Notes: generated from the sequence alone by a model not told the origin. DNA of 64,000 nucleotides from Ahaetulla prasina (GCF_028640845.1 NC_080542.1:67896211-67960210); one strand, 5' to 3'. Shown: positions 43,513 through 56,280, numbered from the stretch's first letter. Numbers and translations: made by a program.

Positions 43513-45058
43513 TCTTTTGCAACGCTTTGTTAAGCGTTGCCTTGTAGTCAGCGCAAATCCGGACCGACCCGTCCGGTTTGACTGGGGTGACTATAGGGGT
43601 CTCCCACTTAGCATGGTCAACTGGTACTAGAATTCCCTGGTTTACTAGCTTGTCCAGCTCCCAGTCAATCCTGGGCTTTAGGGCGAACGGGACCCTCCTA
43701 GCCTTTAGACGGATAGGGGCAACTTGGGGGTCTAGGTTAAAAGAGATAGGGGTCCCCGTGTACTTGCCCAGGCAATCTCTGAAAACGTCCCCAAATTCTT
43801 TCACGAGAGCGTCTTTGAGGTCGACTTCGTTTCTGAAGATTCCAGTCACTCCCATGCCCAATGCTCGGAACCAGTCCAGTCCCAACAAGCTTGGCAGGGT
43901 CCCATCGACTATGGTGATGGGCAGGGTTTTCTTGTAGTGTCCATACTCGACGTGGACGGACGTTACCCCTCGAACAGGGATGCGATTTCCTTGGTAGTCT
44001 TGTACCTTTAATTTCTGTGGTTGCAGCTTGCGCTTTGCAATGGCGGGTAAGGCTCTCACGAGATTGTCCCAGGACATGATCGTGATTGCTGAGCCGGTGT
44101 CTACCTCCAATCGGCACGGCACCCCCTCAATCTTTGCCTTTGTAAAGATTTTGTTCTCTAGGCGTGTTGATGCGTGACCCACTCTCACGACAGTCTGATT
44201 CAACTTCGCGCCTTTTTTAAACTGACCACTCGCGGGCCGCTTCGCCGTTCCCGCGCTCTGATTGGCCGGTTTGAATTTTTGGTGGGAAGGTTGGGGTGCT
44301 CGACAGGCCTGTGCTAGGTGCCCCTTCCTTTCGCACCGCCGACACACCGCATCCTTAAATTTACATTGTTGTCGTTGGTGTTGCCCTCCGCAACTTGCGC
44401 AGTCACCCCGGTCTTCTTTCTCCGGCCTCCCGGTGTGGAAGACTCCTTCCTCTTCCTCACCGTCCGACTCAGCCTGGATCTCCTCGTTGTGGACCGGGGT
44501 TGATTTCGCACCAGCCGTTGGTGCGAGCGGCTTTTGTAGGGTTTCCGCCGCTTGGGTAGACATCTCGTGAGCCCTGGCTTCGTCCAAGGCGTTTGCCAGC
44601 ATTAGGTTGCTTTTAGACAGCAGCCGCCTCCGCAAACGGATGTCCCTGACCCCGCGGATGAGTTGCTCCAGTAATGCCTCATCCAAGTCTCGGTACTCGC
44701 AATGTTTTGAGGCTTTCCTCAGGGCGGCCATGTATGCGCTGATGGACTCACCCTCTTGCTGTCTGCGCTCCCCAAATTCGAACCGTTGCACATACTTGGA
44801 CGGCGTTGGTGCATAATGGGCTTTCAATAAAGTCTGCAGAGTTTGCCACGGTACCGACTGTACCGGCGTTGGCTCCGCCAGGGATTCTGCGGTGTCGAAA
44901 ACGTCTGGACCACAGTGGCTCAGGAAATACGCTCGTTTCCTGTTGTCTGAAACTCCTTGAAGTTCGTTCGCCTCGAGGAAACACTCGAAACAAGCCATGT
45001 ATGACCCCCATTTTTCCTTAGCTGGGTCGAATGGCGCTGGCGGTGTATAGCCGGACAT
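43406..45058 (-). CDS. Gypsy gag-protease-RT N-terminus
   Basis: A 550-codon frame starting MSGYTPPAPFDP. Residues 1 to about 180 are a Mag-type gag with FDTAESL and EGESISAYMAALRKASKHC blocks. Two CCHC-type zinc knuckles follow (C220, C223, H227, C232; and C239, C242, H247, C252), for RNA binding. The aspartic protease has LEVDTGSAITIM with the catalytic Asp at 320. The RT begins about residue 470 and reaches VRICADY; the last 37 or so residues are out-of-frame after the break. The start is 100 bp inside the 5' LTR, with no earlier in-frame ATG needed. Gag and pol share one frame, as in Mag elements. Confidence 0.85.
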   Translation of the reverse strand: MSGYTPPAPFDPAKEKWGSYMACFECFLEANELQGVSDNRKRAYFLSHCGPDVFDTAESLAEPTPVQSVPWQTLQTLLKAHYAPTPSKYVQRFEFGERRQQEGESISAYMAALRKASKHCEYRDLDEALLEQLIRGVRDIRLRRRLLSKSNLMLANALDEARAHEMSTQAAETLQKPLAPTAGAKSTPVHNEEIQAESDGEEEEGVFHTGRPEKEDRGDCASCGGQHQRQQCKFKDAVCRRCERKGHLAQACRAPQPSHQKFKPANQSAGTAKRPASGQFKKGAKLNQTVVRVGHASTRLENKIFTKAKIEGVPCRLEVDTGSAITIMSWDNLVRALPAIAKRKLQPQKLKVQDYQGNRIPVRGVTSVHVEYGHYKKTLPITIVDGTLPSLLGLDWFRALGMGVTGIFRNEVDLKDALVKEFGDVFRDCLGKYTGTPISFNLDPQVAPIRLKARRVPFALKPRIDWELDKLVNQGILVPVDHAKWETPIVTPVKPDGSVRICADYKATLNKALQKSAYPARGTALTALNGARASFCQARLGPSLSTAAGR

Positions 45059-45157
45059 CGCTGCTTTCCGCCCCTTGTTTGCTGGGTTCGCGTCTTCCTG
45101 GTGAGTTCAGCTCTTTTCCTGGCGCTCTTAGCCTCGAGATCCCACCTTCGTCACCAG

Positions 45158-45335
45158 TGTTAGATTCGGGCAATAACGAGGCAGGAGACCAGGATAGTGA
45201 CAACAGCTCTTTACTATATGGTGAACCCAGCAGCGAGTGCTGGGAAAAACCTCTCTTTATATACAGTTTAGCCGGAGGCTTCAACCAATCAGCAACGTGC
45301 TATTTTCCCGCCAAAACTTTTAAAGATACATTACA
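45158..45335 (-). repeat. Gypsy 5' LTR, 178 bp
   Basis: Promoter-bearing LTR for the minus-strand element. The minus strand shows a tatataaag box in the middle (plus 45256-45264). Identical to the 3' LTR. Confidence 0.93.
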
Positions 45336-46950
45336 CTACTTGGTACTGCTAGGCCTGTAAAGACATGCATTTTGTTATCATTAGTTTCCTTCTCGCATAG
45401 GAGTTCCTGGCACAGGTTTGGCTATTGAATCTGAACCTTCTATTTGTCTGTCTTCTTAACTGACCAAATTTATCAACTAGGATTAAGGCTGGTCCTAACA
45501 GTGATCAAAATGAAGCAGTTGGCATGAAAAAGCAGCAAGTTGTTTGTCATTTTAATTTACTGTTGCATTTTTTTCACACTCAGGAATGGGAATAGGTATA
45601 AAATAACATGGCTGGATACTTTGCTCCTTTATTTTGTGGCTGTGTGCATTGACTGTGTGCATCTGGCAGAAGAATGGCTTGAGCTGGTATAGGCCAAGCC
45701 AAAATAATAAGGAGTCTAGTTCTTAAATGTAAAAAGCTCAGGTTTAATTATCCATTCAACTGTAGAGCTCATATTGGATTCAGGGAAAACATTAAGGTTT
45801 CAGGCCACTGAGTTCAGGGCACTGGAAAAATCTTGCAAAAGTAATCCCTTATTATTATTACTTTAAAAGAGAAGAGTTTACAAGTAAACACTTCTCTTTT
45901 AAAGAAGAATTGCATTCATTTCCTAAATTGGCCATTTCATTTGCTCCAACCAAACTAATCAGTGTGATAATTATTGAGGGTTTTTTGTGTGTGATGTGTT
46001 CCCTCTGTGGTTGGTCATTCTTGACATATTGCCTACTTGACAGTCTCTCAACATTTACTCTTATCATTGCAGATGAATCACTTCCTTAATAGCTTCTGTT
46101 CCCAAAACAATGTTTTTTCCCAGTAAAAGTATTGCAAAGATCTGTGCTTATTTCTGTTTATATAAAACGCATAATTAAAGTATTCAAACCATTAGCATTT
46201 GGAAATATTACAGTTAGATGTAGTGTTCTGAAAAGTTTAAATGTAGTTTTTTCTTATTCCTAGAGCCAAGTCTAAAAAAATATTGCCAATATATTATAGT
46301 TCATTGCTGTAAAATGTAGGCTGCTGAGAACTCACTGAAATTAATGAGATTTAAATCAGCATAATAAATGATGATTGCAGTCCCATATATTTTAATTGAA
46401 TGAAAAACCTATCTTGTTAGAATCATGATATGAACTTCGGGACTAAATTTATCTCATTAAAAGGCAGTAGAATTCATCCTCTGTCCCCAATTTGCAGACT
46501 GATATTAGAATTACAAGGTTCAAGATTCCCTGAAAAAAGGTATTGATAAAAATATCCTGTTTATCTTCTATTTTTTCCTCTATAGGCTATAGAAATTTTA
46601 GTGGTAGGATGTACATATAGCATGCTTAGCAAAATGCATTGTTCAATTTGAAAAGTTTCAGTTTATGTTGTGCCTGAATTTTATAGCTTTCTTTAGTATT
46701 TTAACCACATAATTCATGTAACACAACTCCATTGGTTCCTAGAATCCTCCACATTCCATCCTTTATGGACCCAGATTTCTCAGTATATAGAATGGAAAGT
46801 TATGTCAGTTTTGACTCCTATCCCACTGGCTTCCAAAGCTATTTTTCCAATCTCTTGAAAGAAGGAGGGAGGAAACTTATAGCAGAAAATAAATGTATAG
46901 GCACAGTGAAAAATAATGGAAATACATATATGTCAATGGAATGGCTCTAG
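45336..46950. other. Intergenic, nothing recognised
   Basis: AT-rich DNA, no named element and no coding signal. Confidence 0.4.
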
Positions 46951-47330
46951 CAGTTGTGGGTGCTCCATTACTTGAGGTTTTTTAGAAGACACTGAACAAC
47001 AGTTTGTACAGAGTGGTATAGAGCAGAGGTGTCAAATTAGATTCCATCATGGGCCCCCTCAGGAGTTTGTTTGTCCTTTGTTTGCCCCTTGGGGGGGGCT
47101 TGGCCTGGTCATCACGGCCAACTGGCCATGGTTAGGCCCAGGGTGGCAGGGGCCAGTCCATCGTTGAATCTGGGACAGCCCCACGGGCCAACTCTGCAGC
47201 CTGTTGCAGGCCTGGTTTGGCCCACGGGCCACGTGTTTGACATGTTTGGTATAGAGTCTCCTGCTTGAGCAGAGGATTGGACTAGAAGACCTCCAAACTC
47301 CTTTCAATTCTGCTATCCTATTCTATTGTT
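46951..47330 (+). repeat. CR1 LINE 3' end, split by a hAT MITE
   Basis: Sense-strand CR1: agttgtgggtgctccattac, ttgaggttttttagaagaca, then after the MITE gtctcctgcttgagcagagg, attggactagaagacctcca and a short ttcta-like end. Confidence 0.82.
47024..47248. mobile_element. hAT MITE, 225 bp
   Basis: Target-site duplication gtatagag at 47016-47023 and 47249-47256. Ends cagaggtgtcaaa and gtttgacatgtttg. Removing it restores the CR1 3' end. Related to the MITE at 49947. Confidence 0.9.
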
Positions 47331-48652
47331 GGGAATGTTAGAAATGGGTGAATGAGAACACTTATAAAAGTAAACTTAGTTAAGAATATAGAGGATGAGC
47401 AAACTGTTCTTATGTCCTTCAGTGATCAGATTATGGACAGAATCTACTCAATATATATATTAATTGTTCACAATGGATTAGTATCTCCTTTGCCTTCTTG
47501 AATCTCCTAATAGTTACAGAGAAAGGAATCACAGTGAGTTGTGAAGGTGGTGTGACTCTTAATTTTATTTGCATTCATTTATCTTGATGGCATTTTTTTC
47601 TTTTCATTTCCTCCCTTTGCCTTAGAAAGTTTGGCATTCTGAGTACTTCTTGGAATGCACTTAAAGAAATTGAGGATGCTTTTATAAGTAGTTTAGCTAT
47701 AATCTATTGTAGAATATAATTTTCCACCAATGTTTCCCTGAAAATAAGCATTGTGACCTTAAAACTCTATACTATATTTTTTTCCAGTCCTGACTTGACA
47801 GAGCAGCATGAAATTGAATGTCTATGTTTGGTCAGAAAGGCCATCTGAGAAGTAGTAAACATGTTCATGTGTCATAAAAGAAATACTTTCACAAAGCTGA
47901 CTAAAGCCAGTTACCCAATCCTTTGAGAATGATTTCACCCATTCTGCTTCCTTTTAATCATTATTAATAAAATAGGGGATTATTTCAGGAACTTATATTG
48001 AGTAGGCCAAAGTGACATCAACAACAGCTGAGCAAACTGGCTGAGTTTGGATGTGAATGCGTACATTTTTTCCCCTAACAAGACAGTGACAATATTTGAT
48101 GAAGCAAAGGTTCTTGGAATTGGAACCTTTTTTTTAAAGAGTGATCACTATTTTAATTCTTTTGCTTTATTTTCTAATCAAGTGATGTTTTGTTGATAAA
48201 AGGATGGACATTGCCTCCATCTTATTCTGATATATTACCGGATGGGCTATACATTCCTTTTCATTTGTTTATATTTTCCTTTCCTTCTTGCTAATTTCCA
48301 TTTGTCTGGAGCATGGGGAATTATAATAAGCCTAAATAAACATTAAACCCAAGAATGCGGAATGACTCCAAATTAATCTGCAAAACAACGCTGGTTTTAA
48401 TACCTTTTCCAGATTGATAGGGTTTTATAAAAATCCTGGTTGCTATTTAACCTTTGGAGGCTTGACCTACCCAAAATCGGATCTGGCCAATAAGAAATAT
48501 TTATCATTGAACTAAAATGAACTTATGGAAATACTGCGAGAGTAAAAGAATAAAAGGAGATTTTAGTCCTACTGAGAAACAAGACTTCCATTGTATTGCT
48601 GACCATAGTATAGAGGTGTCTGACATGACTGTAAGTACTTGTTGTCAGATCA
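47331..48652. other. Intergenic, nothing recognised
   Basis: AT-rich DNA with no recognisable element. Confidence 0.4.
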
Positions 48653-48741
48653 ACCTTCCTTCCTTCCATTCTTCCTCCCTCCCTCCCTCCCTCCCTCCCT
48701 CCCTCTTTTCTTTTCTTTTCTTCTTTTCTTTTCTTTCTTTC
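48653..48741. repeat. Polypyrimidine (CCTT/CCTC/TTTC) tract
   Basis: Runs of cctt, cctc and tttc units over about 90 bases. Confidence 0.92.
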
Positions 48742-48944
48742 TGTACCACACATAGGTTACTCCAGGAAGCTTACAATATTTAAAAAATGCCACCATATAA
48801 TAAAAATCTATTAGAAAAACCATATTCCACACCCCATGGCAGAAATAAGACAATTAAATCAGGCTTTTCAGAAAAGCACAGGATGGGAGCCCACTGTACC
48901 TTGGAAAGAATATTTCATAAACATGTGACCACAATCACATTGTG

Positions 48945-49665
48945 GTGGGTCCAGGCCCTTTATTCTGGATCCACCAGATGTACATCCCTAATTAATGGGA
49001 CCTGGACATAACATGCCTGCCTTTCCATTCTTGTGGGCTGTATGGAGGTAATAGAGAGAAGGCAGCTGGCCCCAAATTATATAGGGTTGTAAAGATGATA
49101 ACCACATTGAATCGTACCTGAAAGTATATTTTATCCAGTGCAGCTTCCACAGAAGAGAAATATGCACAAGTCTAGGCTTGCAAGAAATCATTTGGGCCAC
49201 TGCATTCTGAACTAACTGAAGCTTCCAAACACACTTCAGAAGAAACTTCATGTAGAACACATTACAATAGTCCAGACAGGAGGTGATCAGGGCATGGATG
49301 ACTGTGAAAAGGACCTTTTGATCCAGGAATGGGCACAACTGGTACACAGCATGAAGTTGTACAAAGGCCTTCTGCCACCTGCTCTTAGAGTAAAGAGCTG
49401 CAAGTCCAGGAGAACTCCAGATTTGCACCTGATCAACCTGTGTCAATGCAACCCCATCTATAGCCAAATATGTTAATTCTTCAAGAGCCAAACAGCCTGT
49501 AATCTAGAGCCACTCCATCTTCCCAGAGTTCAGTTTTAGTTGCTGCTCCTCATCCAGAACTCAACAGCCTCTAGGCATTGAGAAAGGGTAGCTGCAGCGT
49601 TGTTCAACTCACAATGAGCAGAACTGTACAACTAAAAATTATCAGCATACTGATAATTTCACTCC
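48945..49665 (-). pseudogene. L2 LINE RT fragment
   Basis: Minus-strand pieces run from a YADN box (YADD mutated, near 49645) and CLEAVEFWM through PFLDQKVLFTVIHALITSCLD, YCNVFYMKFLLK and LQLVQNAVAQMI to KLHWIKYTFRYD. This is the LINE2 RT from the catalytic box through the thumb. Order and spacing match the copy at 420-3881 (for example LDYCN, LQLVQNA), but it is much more diverged and has several frameshifts. Confidence 0.75.
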
Positions 49666-49946
49666 ACAGTGAGTGGACATGACGGCAATATAATGCCGCA
49701 AGTTTGACAACCCTGGTCTAAACTATAACCTCTCTTCCAGAGAAAATTTATCATCACCAGAAAATACTTGCAGGTCATTTCCTGGGAGGCCTTAACCAGC
49801 CAGGGAAGGAACGAATCTTTAATACAGATCACAATACAAATTTCCCCTAAGATCCTGTTTATTTCCTCAGGACAACTGATGCTTGAAATGAGCCCATGGT
49901 TGCCACATACTTAAGCCCTTTGGCATAAGATTTAGAGGTTGTGTAC

Positions 49947-50079
49947 CAGGGGTGTCAAACTTGCAGCCTGCAGACCAGATGTGTCATACACTGGCCACGC
50001 CCACTCCCGGTTTAGCAAAGGGGAAAAAGTCACAATATTCATGTGACAAAAATGTGATGCCACGAGTTTGACACCCTTG
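49947..50079. mobile_element. hAT MITE, 133 bp
   Basis: Ends caggggtgtcaaactt and gagtttgacacccttg, inverted repeats of about 14 bases. Flanks ttgtgtac and ttatatac match at 6 of 8 positions. A similar right end (caagtttgacaaccctgg) at 49699-49716 suggests the remnant of another copy just before. Confidence 0.8.
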
Positions 50080-51921
50080 TTATATACCAATAGCAGAGAA
50101 GATTCCAGTACTACCCCATCATCAGATCCCAGAGCTTAGGAAAAGAACTTGGTATGCAGCAACATAAGCGTTTAAACTTGTTTCTATAATCCAATCTGAA
50201 ATACAGAAATTCATAGCCTGTCATATTAGAGATATGGCTTCTTGTCACCAGTAAGATGTCACAGAGGATCATTACCTCCTTTCCCCAAATTTAGGACAGT
50301 GACTGGCAGAGGACCTGGAACCCAGTAGGATGGCATCCCATTTCTTGCAAAACATTTCAGGAACATATGCCAGGTTGGTTTGTCAATGCACCAGAAGAAA
50401 TATGGACAAATATGTTCTTGCTGCAAATTTTTTTATGAATTTGAAAGAAAAATATGATTTAATTTTTCAATTTCATTTTTTATTAGCTTTAAATGTCAAA
50501 AGAATTAAGAACTTGATAAAAGCCTGTATCTGACTGAAAGATTTGTACTCCATTCTGTTACAATACTTATAGTGATGTTCACATGAAGATGACATGAACA
50601 CTGTAGCAGCCTATTAGACATATGAGAGTGTCCTATTGCCCTTGAATAATTGAAATTATATTGGTTACAACATCATTGTTAACTAATCTCGTCTCCTTTT
50701 AATGGCTAAATGGATAGCATTATACATCCAATGGGAATCTATAAACATTATTTTAATGCCAGAAACATCAACATTCTAATAGACCGGCAAACAGTGCCAA
50801 GACATACACTAAACTGATGTAGTGTCAGAGGGAACGTGTTTTTAAAAAATACAGTCCACAGTTATGGAATGTATAGTTTCATTTCCATTTATTTGCCATT
50901 ATATTTTTGACTGGACTGTTAAGAAAAACAACTTTCAAATTTAATGATGAAATGATTCCTTAGGGAACAAGTGTGTTAATATATGTTGTATCAATATCCA
51001 TATTGACACAAAAAGATCAAGCGTGATTTTTTGTGTGTGTCAATACGGATGACTTCGCTTTTGCTGCACAGATTTGCATTTGCCATTTTGAGATGCAATT
51101 TTCCAGTTAGAGCTCTTTAAAGCTCTTTGCAATCTTTATACATTTGCTACTCTGTACAGCATTATGTTATTAGCAAGTGTGGTTATCTCATTGCTCAGCC
51201 TAAATTCAGATTGTTTATAAATAAATTCAAAAGTACTCTTTTCCAAGAGACCATAGTCAAAACATCTTTCCAACTTCAAATGCTCCCTTAGGTGTGAGAC
51301 TTTTTCAAAAATAATTTGAAAGTTCAAAGAAATAGGTTCTGAAGCAATTCAGAAGAAACTCAGAAACTACCTAGACTCAACATGTTCAGTAGTTTGTAGA
51401 TACGAGTTTATTTCTGATTTAGCAGCAGTTCATTTGAAATTAAAGCAAGCGTATTTTCCCCTTTACAAGGCTGCAGCACAACGGAGCCTTTGATCATTTT
51501 CTCACTGACATTTTCCTTTGCTTCATCTAGGTCCTGGACTTGTACCATTGTGCTTGAAACTCACTCCAGACAAAATAAAGTCTGGTTTGCAATTCCAGAT
51601 TTCCATTGATTATTTGAGCTGAATGGATTTCTCCTAAAGATGGATGTCTCATGCTTCATAATCTTTGTCACTGGAAGTGTAGATTGCCATATTTCAGAAT
51701 ACCTTTTACTCATTGAGATTGGCATAAAAACAGTATTTATATTGTCGAAGTGTCGATCATTGGTTGTTATTAAACAATACATACTTCTATACCAGCTCAT
51801 TTTCAGGACTGAATCTGGGAATTGCTCAGAAACATCTGGATGTATGCTTATGGCCTTTTTATCTTAGCTAGATAGAAATAGCTTGGTCTCATTTATTCAT
51901 TAATGAATTCACATTAGATTA
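50080..51921. other. Intergenic, nothing recognised
   Basis: AT-rich DNA, short chance ORFs only. Confidence 0.4.
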
Positions 51922-52165
51922 TAGCAATAGCACTTAGATCTATATACTACTTTACAGTACTTTACAGCCCTCTCTAAGTGGTTTACAGAGTCAGCATATT
52001 GCCCACAACAATCTGGGTCCTCATTTTACCCACCTTGAAAGGATGGAAGGCTGAGCCAAGCTTGAGCCTGGTCAGATTTCAACTGTCAAATTGTAGTCAG
52101 CTGGCAGTCAGCAGAGGTAGCCTGCAGTACTGCACTCTAACCACTGCTCCACCATGGCTCATGAT
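51922..52165 (-). repeat. tRNA-derived SINE, minus strand
   Basis: Reverse complement of the SINE at 40569: tagcaatagcacttagat, atctgggtcctcattttacc, caccttgaaaggatggaagg, actgcactctaaccactgct. Confidence 0.82.
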
Positions 52166-53286
52166 GTTATTTTACAACTACACTAGACTACAGCTATCCT
52201 TTTTTGCTTCTTTCTTTAAACTCTAGCTATAGGTATAGGTGTTAGCCAAGTTTTCATTTAGCTAACTACAAATCTGATTTATGAATTTGGCTGGAAAAAT
52301 CAAATAAATGTTGCATATTTCTGTGAATAAATAGATTCCTGAATATAATTTGAGAGTATACACATTTTATATGACATCTTATATTTTATATGACATTTTG
52401 TTTCCTATGGTATTATATTTCCATTTGCATTTACCCATGATTTATATATACATTTCTATTTGCAATCAGTTAGTTGATAATTTAAGGTACCTTACATATT
52501 ATACCGTAAAGTGGTTTGTTTGTTTATTTGTTTGTTTGTTTTAATACATTTTTGAATTAAGAACTGGGATACATTAATTTTTATCTACCAATTCATTTCA
52601 GGTTATTTTATGCACCAATTCCAAATTCATTTTATTTTTATAAGCATTTTTGTGCAATGCATTTCTAATCTGCTTGTATCAGGAACATTTGTTGCAAACA
52701 GTAATGAAGGGAAAATGATGATATGAATGCAATGATATTAAATAAATGCTTCAAATTTATACTTGCATTCACCATCTGATGTAAGTGTGTAAATTCCAAC
52801 ATTTGTGCCATAATGTATTTAAACTTTATATCTTTTGTCCTCTACAGTGGAGGCGCATGAGAACAACTATCTCCATTTTTAAATTTAATCCCCCCCCAAC
52901 ACAATTGTTGATGGAGGATCCTTATTACAAATGACTACATTAAGTTTAGTCTGATTCTAATTTTCAAAGAATATTTTCTAGATTTGGAAATTTAGTATAT
53001 TCCCAGAAATAAAAGCAATTTAATAGCAATAGACTTATTAGTTGCTCTAAGTTTATTCAAAGTTAAGTTTCAAGATTCAAAAAGGGCTCAATTTAATTTT
53101 AATTTGTGATTTGAGAATTAATTTGAAATCCTGGCAATCAGGTTCAATTTTAGCTCTTGTAAGAGTCCAGATTTGATTTGGGGGGGTGGGGGGCGGAAAT
53201 GAACCACAGGTCATAATGTGGAAACTTAAAACATCTAAGCTGCTTCATCCTGCTTTCATAATGAAAAATGAAGGACACCTTTTGGA
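52166..53286. other. Intergenic, nothing recognised
   Basis: AT-rich; a short (TTTG)n patch near 52514-52540. Confidence 0.4.
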
Positions 53287-53615
53287 GAACTTGATTGCAG
53301 AAAATATGACTTCTGTATCAGAGTTGTTAATGCTTGGAACACATTACCTGACTCTGTGGTTTCTTCTCAAAATCCCAAAATCTTTAACCAAAACCTATCT
53401 ACTATTGATCTCCCCCCATTCCTAAGAGGTCTATAAGGGGCGTGCATAAGAGCACAAACGTGCCTACTGTTCCCTGTCCTATTGTTCCTCTTCATTATAT
53501 CCAATTAATGCAGTTATTACATACTTATGCTCATATATATGCTTATATGTTATATAGTTATTTCATGTTAATGCTTATATACACTGTTATGACAAAAATA
53601 AATTAAAAAACCCTT
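53287..53615 (+). repeat. CR1-type LINE 3' end
   Basis: Begins in the RT C-terminus (acttgattgcagaaaatatg, encoding the same DCRKYDF region as at 13290/15335), passes the stop and ends ctgttatgacaaaaataaat. It shows what the CR1 copy at 12640-15768 looked like before the L1-like insertion. Confidence 0.82.
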
Positions 53616-56024
53616 TAATCTTGCAGATCTCAATTGGATACTTTCAAAGATAGAAAGAAAATTAAACAGCTTTCTCATAGAGAATTAGTTAAGTCGATGC
53701 ATAACATGTATACTCGTATATAAAAATAGAAATTTAGATGGATACTATGGTCAGTGGTATCAAAAGTTGCTGGGAGAATTAAAGGACTAGTAAGATTTCT
53801 ATCCAAGTCCTGACCAATGGCATCCACAAGCAATCAATGTTTCTTTTTTCCAAGTCTATGGCTGAAACCTGATTGAGAAATAGTCCATATAAACTTTCCC
53901 CTTGGATATTCCTCAGTTAGTCAGTAAACACAATCTTGATAATCTTTTCCAAAATTCTAGGTTAGAATTTAGAGTAAGGATCACTGGCTCTACAGAGAAC
54001 CTTTAAAGTTTAAATTGACTTTACAGAATGGCCCAATTCCTCCTATAAATAATTACAACCATATCATATAAACGAAAAATGCTTTCTGAATTTCATCTTA
54101 ACCAGGGTTTGATGTCTAATTCTAAGGAAAAAAATAGTAGAGAAATAGTATAGGAAATGACTTCAATTGTCTGTGATCAAAGCCAACCAATAATAACAAT
54201 ATTAATACTCAGCGCTTACAAAGCCCTTTAATCTTCAAAGTACCTCGAATGACTGATTGTCTGCAAAGATTAGTAATGAGCTGCTGTCTCATGAATCTTT
54301 GCCACATCAGATCCAACTCAGGTCAAGAGAAACTAAAATGATGAATATTTGATAATTGATGACTATTTAGTTAACTGATTCACTGTTCATCTAGCTATGA
54401 GCACATTTCCATGTTAAGAAGCCACAACTGCCAATAAATCCAATTGTTTAAAAAAAAACAGTGTGGAAAAAAGTTAATCACTTCATGAAAAGAAAGGAAA
54501 ATAAAAGGATAAATATGTTAATATCACATTCATTTTGATTTTAAGTCTTATTTGGTGTTGATTTAGAGTTTGATTAAGGCATTTTTGCTGAAAAGAAAAT
54601 GTTGATAAACAATGCAATGACATTAAACTGATCTGATGGTATCATATATGATGTTATGAGACTAACCGCCTGGACATCCAAGGGAAATAGAAAACTTAAT
54701 TACAATTAATCAAGCTAAAATTTGCTTTACTAGGATTTTTGATCATAACATTTTGATAGCATTCAATACAAGAAATATTATATTTCTTCCTTTTTTAACT
54801 GCTGGACTTTCATGAAGATTGCAAAAGAACAATTAAAACAGACACAGCAATGAGTCTATTTTGTATGCAAAAACTTATGCTGAGCATTTTTCATCTCCTT
54901 TTAATAGGTCAATCATAACATTTATCATGAAACTTGGTCCTTTTCAGTAAACGTATAAATGGGAAATCAGAGGAAACAGCAATACATTTGCTGTTTCTTC
55001 TTCATTTTCAGACATTCATCTAATTTCTGAAAATGATGAGCATGTAATATTCTCAGTTACATAAAAATAATTTGTTCAGGTACTCAACCTATAGGAATAA
55101 CATGCTATAATAAATGTGTATTATAATTAGTTTGATTGTGCACATGCTGTAATCAGGCCATTAACTGGATGTAATCCTGATTATGATCAAGTGAAAAAAA
55201 TGCTCTTTTGTTATAAAATACTATTAACATCTCAAGGAAAAGTTTTATCAGTATTTGTTTGCTGATAGTCTAAAGTTAATGCTGTTTCAAATTCATCCAT
55301 GATCAAATATTTCATAGGCTCTAAAGATGAAGGGAAAGATACTTTTGGCTTTCATTTGCCACCTGTGTTGAGATATTAGTTTGTCATTTTGAAAGGATTG
55401 CCAACATTTTATTTGTTGGTGCTCTGCTGTTTATAACATGGATAATAATATTAAGAAGTCATCAGTATTTATGGACATGTTTAAAGTATTTGCTTTTCTC
55501 TTGTTTTAACTTGTTAGGCAGAAGATATAAAACAAAATTTGCAATGTACAGAAAAAAAAAGGGTTTCCTGAATTAGTAATGAAGAAATTGCTACTTGGAG
55601 AAGTGCAGGAGCGCTCAGTTTTAAAAAAGTTTGGATTATGTAAATACATCTGCATTATATTTCATATAATGCTTTTTTGGGTAAAATTATTTCTGAATAC
55701 AGATTCACTTACAGACAACTTCAGGAAGAAGACATTTTGGAGGATTAAGCTAACTATCTAGGTCATTGTGGCTAAAAAGATCTAGCCAGGAAGATTCAAA
55801 AAGACAATAATTCTTCTTTATATATGGGAATTCCATACACTGCTTTAAAAGAGAATGTGGTTCAATCTCTTATATCCCTCCATGGATTTAAGACCTTAAT
55901 CTAACAAATGCCCAGTCTGGACCACATAAATTTGTATGATATACAAAATATACATTTTTAATTATAAAGTTACAAAAACATGGCCAATTCCCTAGAAATA
56001 ATAAGGAGTCCATGAAAATTTAAC
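53616..56024. other. Intergenic, no repeat recognised; possible conserved non-coding DNA
   Basis: AT-rich DNA lacking obvious repeats, with an inverted pair TAATCAGG (55150-55157) and CCTGATTA (55176-55183). Nothing here proves function. Confidence 0.35.
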
Positions 56025-56280
56025 TTCATTCATTGTTGACAACTGTAGGAGGCTTCATCTCCATTTCAAGACCATAAGCCAGAGCTATCTGAAGACATTT
56101 CCATGGTCATTTGGCCAGCATGACATCATGGAGCACTGTTTCCTTCCCATGAAACTGGTACCTATTCATCTACTTGCATTTGTACGCTTTCAAACTGCTA
56201 GGTGGGCAGGAACTAGGCAAAGATGAGCTTTCACCCCCATCGTGCAATACTTGGATCTCAAACCTGGGCTGTTGGGTCTC
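56025..56280 (-). repeat. Sauria SINE, minus strand, with tRNA head
   Basis: Reverse complement of the Sauria SINE: cttcatctccatttcaagac, tctgaagacatttccatggt, atttggccagcatgacatca, ttcaaactgctaggtgggca, and the complement of the B box near gatctcaaacctgg. Confidence 0.83.

Larger units (their letters stand above)
40822..45335 (-). mobile_element. Ty3/Gypsy LTR retrotransposon, Mag-like, complete length but frame-broken
   Basis: Two 178-bp LTRs (40822-40999 and 45158-45335), identical in every base I compared, enclose a gag-pol read on the minus strand. Flanks are atact before and ctact after, so a target duplication of tact (4 bp) is plausible. Just inside the 5' LTR on the minus strand is TGGTGACGAAGGTGGGAT, a candidate primer-binding site; just before the 3' LTR is the purine tract gggagggaaggag. 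Order of domains: gag with two CCHC knuckles, protease, RT, RNase H, integrase. Frameshifts and stops break pol, so the copy is not autonomous. Confidence 0.9.

Noticed and set aside
43448..45021. Plus-strand ORFs across the Gypsy element
   Set aside because: They are antisense shadows of gag-pol; the minus frame holds all the recognisable motifs.
47728..47770. Possible mariner MITE end (atgtttccctgaaaataag)
   Set aside because: Only one end of about 19 bases is visible with no partner; insufficient to call an element.
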